Positions 6,574 to 9,088 of a stretch of DNA of 9,088 nucleotides are shown here, piece by piece. The notes below the pieces were generated by a model. It was given only the letters and a program-made list of their open reading frames with translations. It had not been told where the DNA came from and did not search any database. The translations under genes and the position numbers were made by a program. Positions within the stretch are counted from its first letter, which is position 1. Each line of letters opens with the position of its first letter. The DNA is from Burkholderiales bacterium (lineage in GTDB: Bacteria; Pseudomonadota; Gammaproteobacteria; Burkholderiales; Burkholderiaceae_E): positions 1-9,088 of the forward strand of contig JAIYAG010000125.1 of the NCBI GenBank assembly GCA_027489195.1, in the 5' to 3' direction.

Positions 6574-8016
6574 ATGACGACTTCATTCGGCATCCTCTCG
6601 TTCGGCGCGTACCTGCCGCGCGCCCGCATGCAGCGCCGCGCCATCGCGGCCGCCAACGGCTGGTTCGCGCCGGGGCTCAAGGGCCAGGGCAAGGGCGAGC
6701 GCACGATCGGCAACTGGGACGAGGACACGATCACGATGGCGGTCGAGGCCGCCCGCGACTGCCTCGGCGACACCGACCGCGGCACGTTGAAACAGGTCGT
6801 GCTCGCGTCCACCACCCACCCGTTCGACGACCGCCAGAACGCCACCGTGGTCGCCACCGCGCTGCACCTGTCGAGCGCACTGCGCACGAGCGACGCGGCC
6901 GGCAGCTTGCGGGCAGGCACCGGCGCCCTGATCGCCGCGCTCGAGGGCCGCGAGCGCAGCCTGGTCATCGCGTCCGACATGCGCCGTGCCAAGGCCGGCA
7001 GCAACCAGGAGATGCAGTACGGCGACGGCGCGGCCGCGATGCTGGTCGGCGAGGGTACGCCCGTCGCCCGGCTGCTGGGCGCGCACACCGAGTCGGTCGA
7101 CTTCGTCCACCAGTACCGCATGGGCGACAAGGACACCGACTACGGCTGGGAAGAGCGCTGGATCCGCGACGAGGGCTACCTGAAGATCGTCCCGAAGGCG
7201 GTCTCGGCGCTGCTCAAGCGCTGCGGCGTCGAGCCCGGCGCGGTCACGCACTTCGTGATGCCCGGGACCCTGGCGCGCGTGCAGGCGGCGGTCGCCAAGA
7301 AGTGCGGCCTGCCCGAGGGCGCGGTGCGGGACCCGCTCGGCGCCGTCGTCGGCGACACGGGCGCAGCCCATGCGCTGCTGATGCTCGCGGCCGCGCTCGA
7401 GGACGCGAAGCCCGGCGACACGGTGCTCGTCGCCGGCTTCGGCGAGGGCTGCGACGCGCTGCTGCTCGAGGTCGGCACGGGCACGACGGCGGCCCGGCGC
7501 GGTGTGAAGGGCGCGCTCGCCGAGCGCCGGGAAGAGTCGAACTACATGCGCTGGCTGTCGTTCACCGGCACGCTGGACCTGGAGCGCGGCATGCGGGCCG
7601 AGGTGGACAAGGTCACCGCGCTGACGGTGCTCTACCGCAACCGCGACATGATCGAAGGGCTGGTGGGCGGCAAGTGCCGCAGCTGCGGCACGGTGCAGTT
7701 CCCGAGGCAACGCTATTGCGTGAACCCGGGCTGCAACGCGCTCGACAGCCAGGACGACTACGTGTTCTCGGAGCGTACCGGCAGCGTGCTCTCGTACACC
7801 GCCGACGGCCTGACCTACAGCCCCGATCCGCCCACCTACTTCGGGATGGTGCAGGTCGACGGCGGCGGGCGCATGCTGATGGACTTCACCGAGGTCGATC
7901 CGGCCTCGATGGACGTCGGACTGCCGGTGAAGATGGTGTTCCGGATCAAGGACGCGGACCCCAACCGGGGCTTCGTGCGGTATTTCTGGAAGGCGGCGCC
8001 GGCGGCGCGGTCCTGA
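6574..8016 (+). CDS. HMG-CoA-synthase-fold (thiolase superfamily) protein fused to a C-terminal DUF35 zinc-ribbon/OB-fold domain
   Basis: This is a 480-aa two-part protein. Residues 1-350 form an HMG-CoA-synthase/KAS III-like thiolase fold: ILSFGAYLPRARM near the N-terminus, NWDEDTITMAVEAARDCL (47-64), YGDGAAAMLVGE (149-160), VGDTGAAHALLMLAAALE (259-276) and GDTVLVAGFGEGCDALLLEV (281-300). Residues 355-475 are a DUF35 domain: a rubredoxin-like zinc ribbon with C368/C371 and C382/C387, then an OB fold with SYTADGLTY (407-415) and a YFGMVQVDGGGRMLMDF strand pair. By eye, the nucleophile region reads DAAGSLRAGTGAL (107-119), with no Cys; the Glu and His positions of HMG-CoA synthase also look replaced. 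It is therefore unlikely to make HMG-CoA by the normal route. The ATG at 6574 lies 1 nt after the SDR stop; an in-frame ATG at 6496 would overlap the SDR and adds an Arg-rich stretch unlike the family. A thiolase gene follows. It probably acts in a complex with that thiolase, binding CoA through DUF35; this is inference. Confidence 0.87.
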   Translation: MTTSFGILSFGAYLPRARMQRRAIAAANGWFAPGLKGQGKGERTIGNWDEDTITMAVEAARDCLGDTDRGTLKQVVLASTTHPFDDRQNATVVATALHLSSALRTSDAAGSLRAGTGALIAALEGRERSLVIASDMRRAKAGSNQEMQYGDGAAAMLVGEGTPVARLLGAHTESVDFVHQYRMGDKDTDYGWEERWIRDEGYLKIVPKAVSALLKRCGVEPGAVTHFVMPGTLARVQAAVAKKCGLPEGAVRDPLGAVVGDTGAAHALLMLAAALEDAKPGDTVLVAGFGEGCDALLLEVGTGTTAARRGVKGALAERREESNYMRWLSFTGTLDLERGMRAEVDKVTALTVLYRNRDMIEGLVGGKCRSCGTVQFPRQRYCVNPGCNALDSQDDYVFSERTGSVLSYTADGLTYSPDPPTYFGMVQVDGGGRMLMDFTEVDPASMDVGLPVKMVFRIKDADPNRGFVRYFWKAAPAARS

Positions 8017-8032
8017 CCACGAGGAGATCGAG

Positions 8033-9088
8033 ATGGCGAGCGGAATCAAGGACAAGGTGGTCATCCTCGGGATGGGCTGCTCCAAGTTCGGCGAACGCTG
8101 GGACGCGAACGCGCAGGACCTGATGGTCGAGTCGTTCGAGGAGGCGATGAAGGATGCCGGCATCGATCGCAAGCAGATCGACGCGGCCTGGCTGGGCACG
8201 GCGATCGAGGAGCAGCACGTCGGCAAGTCGGCGGTGCCGCTGGCGATGACGCTGCGCCTGCCGTACATCCCGGTCACGCGGGTCGAGAACTACTGCGCGA
8301 CCGGCACCGAGGCGCTGCGCGGCGCCGTCTACGCCGTGGCCTCGGGCGCGGCCGACATCGCGATGGCGCTGGGTGTCGAGAAGCTCAAGGACACCGGCTA
8401 CGGCGGCCTGCCGCAGCGCAGCCGTGGCGCGCTCAACGACCTGTTCTGGCCGAACCTGTCGGCGCCGGGGTCGTTCGCGCAGCTGGCCGCCGCCTACCGC
8501 GCCAAGCACGGCGCGAACAAGGACGACCTGAAGCGCGCGATGGCGCACATCTCGGTCAAGTCGCACGCCAACGCCGCGAAGAACGCGAAGGCGCACCTGC
8601 GCAACGCGATCACCGAGGAAGACGTGCTGCGCGCGCCGATGATCGCCGAGCCGCTCGGCCTGTTCGACTGCTGCGGCGTGTCCGACGGGTCGGCCTGCGC
8701 GATCGTCACCACCCCCGACATCGCCCGCGGGCTGGGCAAGAAGGACCTGGTCGCGGTCAAGGCGCTGCAGCTCGCGGTGTCCAACGGCGAAGAGGTGCAG
8801 CACGACAAGTGGGACGGCTCGTACTTCGCGACCACCCGCATCGCCGCGGCGCGCGCCTACCGGGAGGCCGGCATCACGAAGCCCCGCGAGCAGGTGTCGC
8901 TGGTCGACGTGCACGACTGCTTCTCGGTCACCGAGCTGGTCACGATGGAGGACCTGCAGCTGTCGGCCGAGGGCACTGCGATCCGCGACGTGCTCGACGG
9001 CTTCTACGATGCCGACGGCCAGGTGCCGTGCCAGATCGACGGTGGCCTGAAGTGCTTCGGCCACCCGATCGGCGCCTCCGGGCTGCGG
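8033..9088 (+). CDS. SCP-x type thiolase / acetyl-CoA acetyltransferase-like protein, 3'-truncated by window edge
   Basis: The first 352 residues of a thiolase of the SCP-x (sterol carrier protein x) / lipid-transfer group are visible; the frame is open at the right edge and about 40 more residues are expected. The nucleophilic cysteine lies in NYCATGTEALRGA (86-98, C88). HDCFSVTELVTMEDL (294-308) holds the first His typical of SCP-x, and GGLKCFGHPIGASG (337-350) holds the second (H344). The active site therefore looks complete. Such enzymes cleave 3-ketoacyl-CoA thiolytically, often branched or sterol-derived; Ltp-type relatives act as aldolases with a DUF35 partner. GAGGAG at 8021-8026 lies 6 nt before the ATG, and the gap from the preceding gene is 16 bp. 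The neighbour supplies a DUF35 domain, which in characterised thiolase and aldolase pairs bridges subunits and binds CoA. Thiolase against retro-aldolase cannot be settled here, but the intact Cys favours thiolase. Confidence 0.93.
   Translation, partial: MASGIKDKVVILGMGCSKFGERWDANAQDLMVESFEEAMKDAGIDRKQIDAAWLGTAIEEQHVGKSAVPLAMTLRLPYIPVTRVENYCATGTEALRGAVYAVASGAADIAMALGVEKLKDTGYGGLPQRSRGALNDLFWPNLSAPGSFAQLAAAYRAKHGANKDDLKRAMAHISVKSHANAAKNAKAHLRNAITEEDVLRAPMIAEPLGLFDCCGVSDGSACAIVTTPDIARGLGKKDLVAVKALQLAVSNGEEVQHDKWDGSYFATTRIAAARAYREAGITKPREQVSLVDVHDCFSVTELVTMEDLQLSAEGTAIRDVLDGFYDADGQVPCQIDGGLKCFGHPIGASGLR

Noticed and set aside
4011..7136. A very long open frame on the minus strand (over 1000 codons) opposite the AtuA, MaoC, SDR and HMGCS-fold genes
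   Set aside because: It spans four well-supported plus-strand genes, its translation is low-complexity (rich in Arg, Ala, Gly, Asp and His) with no recognisable domain, and such frames are expected opposite genes with G/C-ending codons.
6583..9064. Minus-strand open frames opposite the HMGCS-fold and thiolase genes
   Set aside because: Low-complexity antisense translations without motifs, lying against well-supported plus-strand genes.

Overview
This 9.1 kb window is very GC-rich, with codons ending almost always in G or C, and is densely packed with bacterial genes. The gene content points to a catabolic acyl-CoA locus in a high-GC proteobacterium. A betaproteobacterium is my guess from gene style only; no rRNA or other phylogenetic marker is present. 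Eight genes are supported and two of them run off the window edges. There are no RNA genes, insertion sequences, CRISPR arrays or phage features.

Layout: two divergent transcription units face away from a 204-bp intergenic region (1938-2141). The minus-strand unit reads leftward: a PECR/AtuG-like short-chain dehydrogenase/reductase (1937-1011), then after 4 nt a GTG-started biotin-dependent acyl-CoA carboxylase beta subunit (from 1006, open at the left edge). The plus-strand unit reads rightward: a TetR-family regulator (2142-2825), an AtuA-family protein (2855-4636), a double-hotdog MaoC hydratase (4698-5567), an MFE-2-type SDR (5661-6572), an HMG-CoA-synthase-fold protein fused to a DUF35 zinc-ribbon/OB domain (6574-8016), and an SCP-x type thiolase (8033 to the right edge). 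A good sigma-70-like promoter (TTGACG, 16 bp, TATACT) lies before tetR. A CTGAG-N5-CTCAG inverted repeat on its -10 and start site suggests autoregulation.

Working together: the AtuA protein, the carboxylase beta subunit and the PECR-like SDR match the acyclic terpene utilisation (Atu) theme, in which a beta-methyl branched enoyl-CoA is carboxylated so that the methyl block to beta-oxidation can be removed. The hydratase-2, MFE-2 type dehydrogenase and SCP-x thiolase match the peroxisome-style beta-oxidation module used for branched and bulky acyl chains. The Cys-less HMG-CoA-synthase-fold/DUF35 fusion beside a thiolase resembles the subunit sets of the archaeal thiolase/HMGCS/DUF35 complex and of the steroid side-chain aldolase Ltp2/ChsH2. 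My inference is a hybrid pathway for a branched isoprenoid-like or alicyclic acyl-CoA, with an unusual carbon-carbon cleavage complex as its least understood part. The substrate cannot be read from the sequence.
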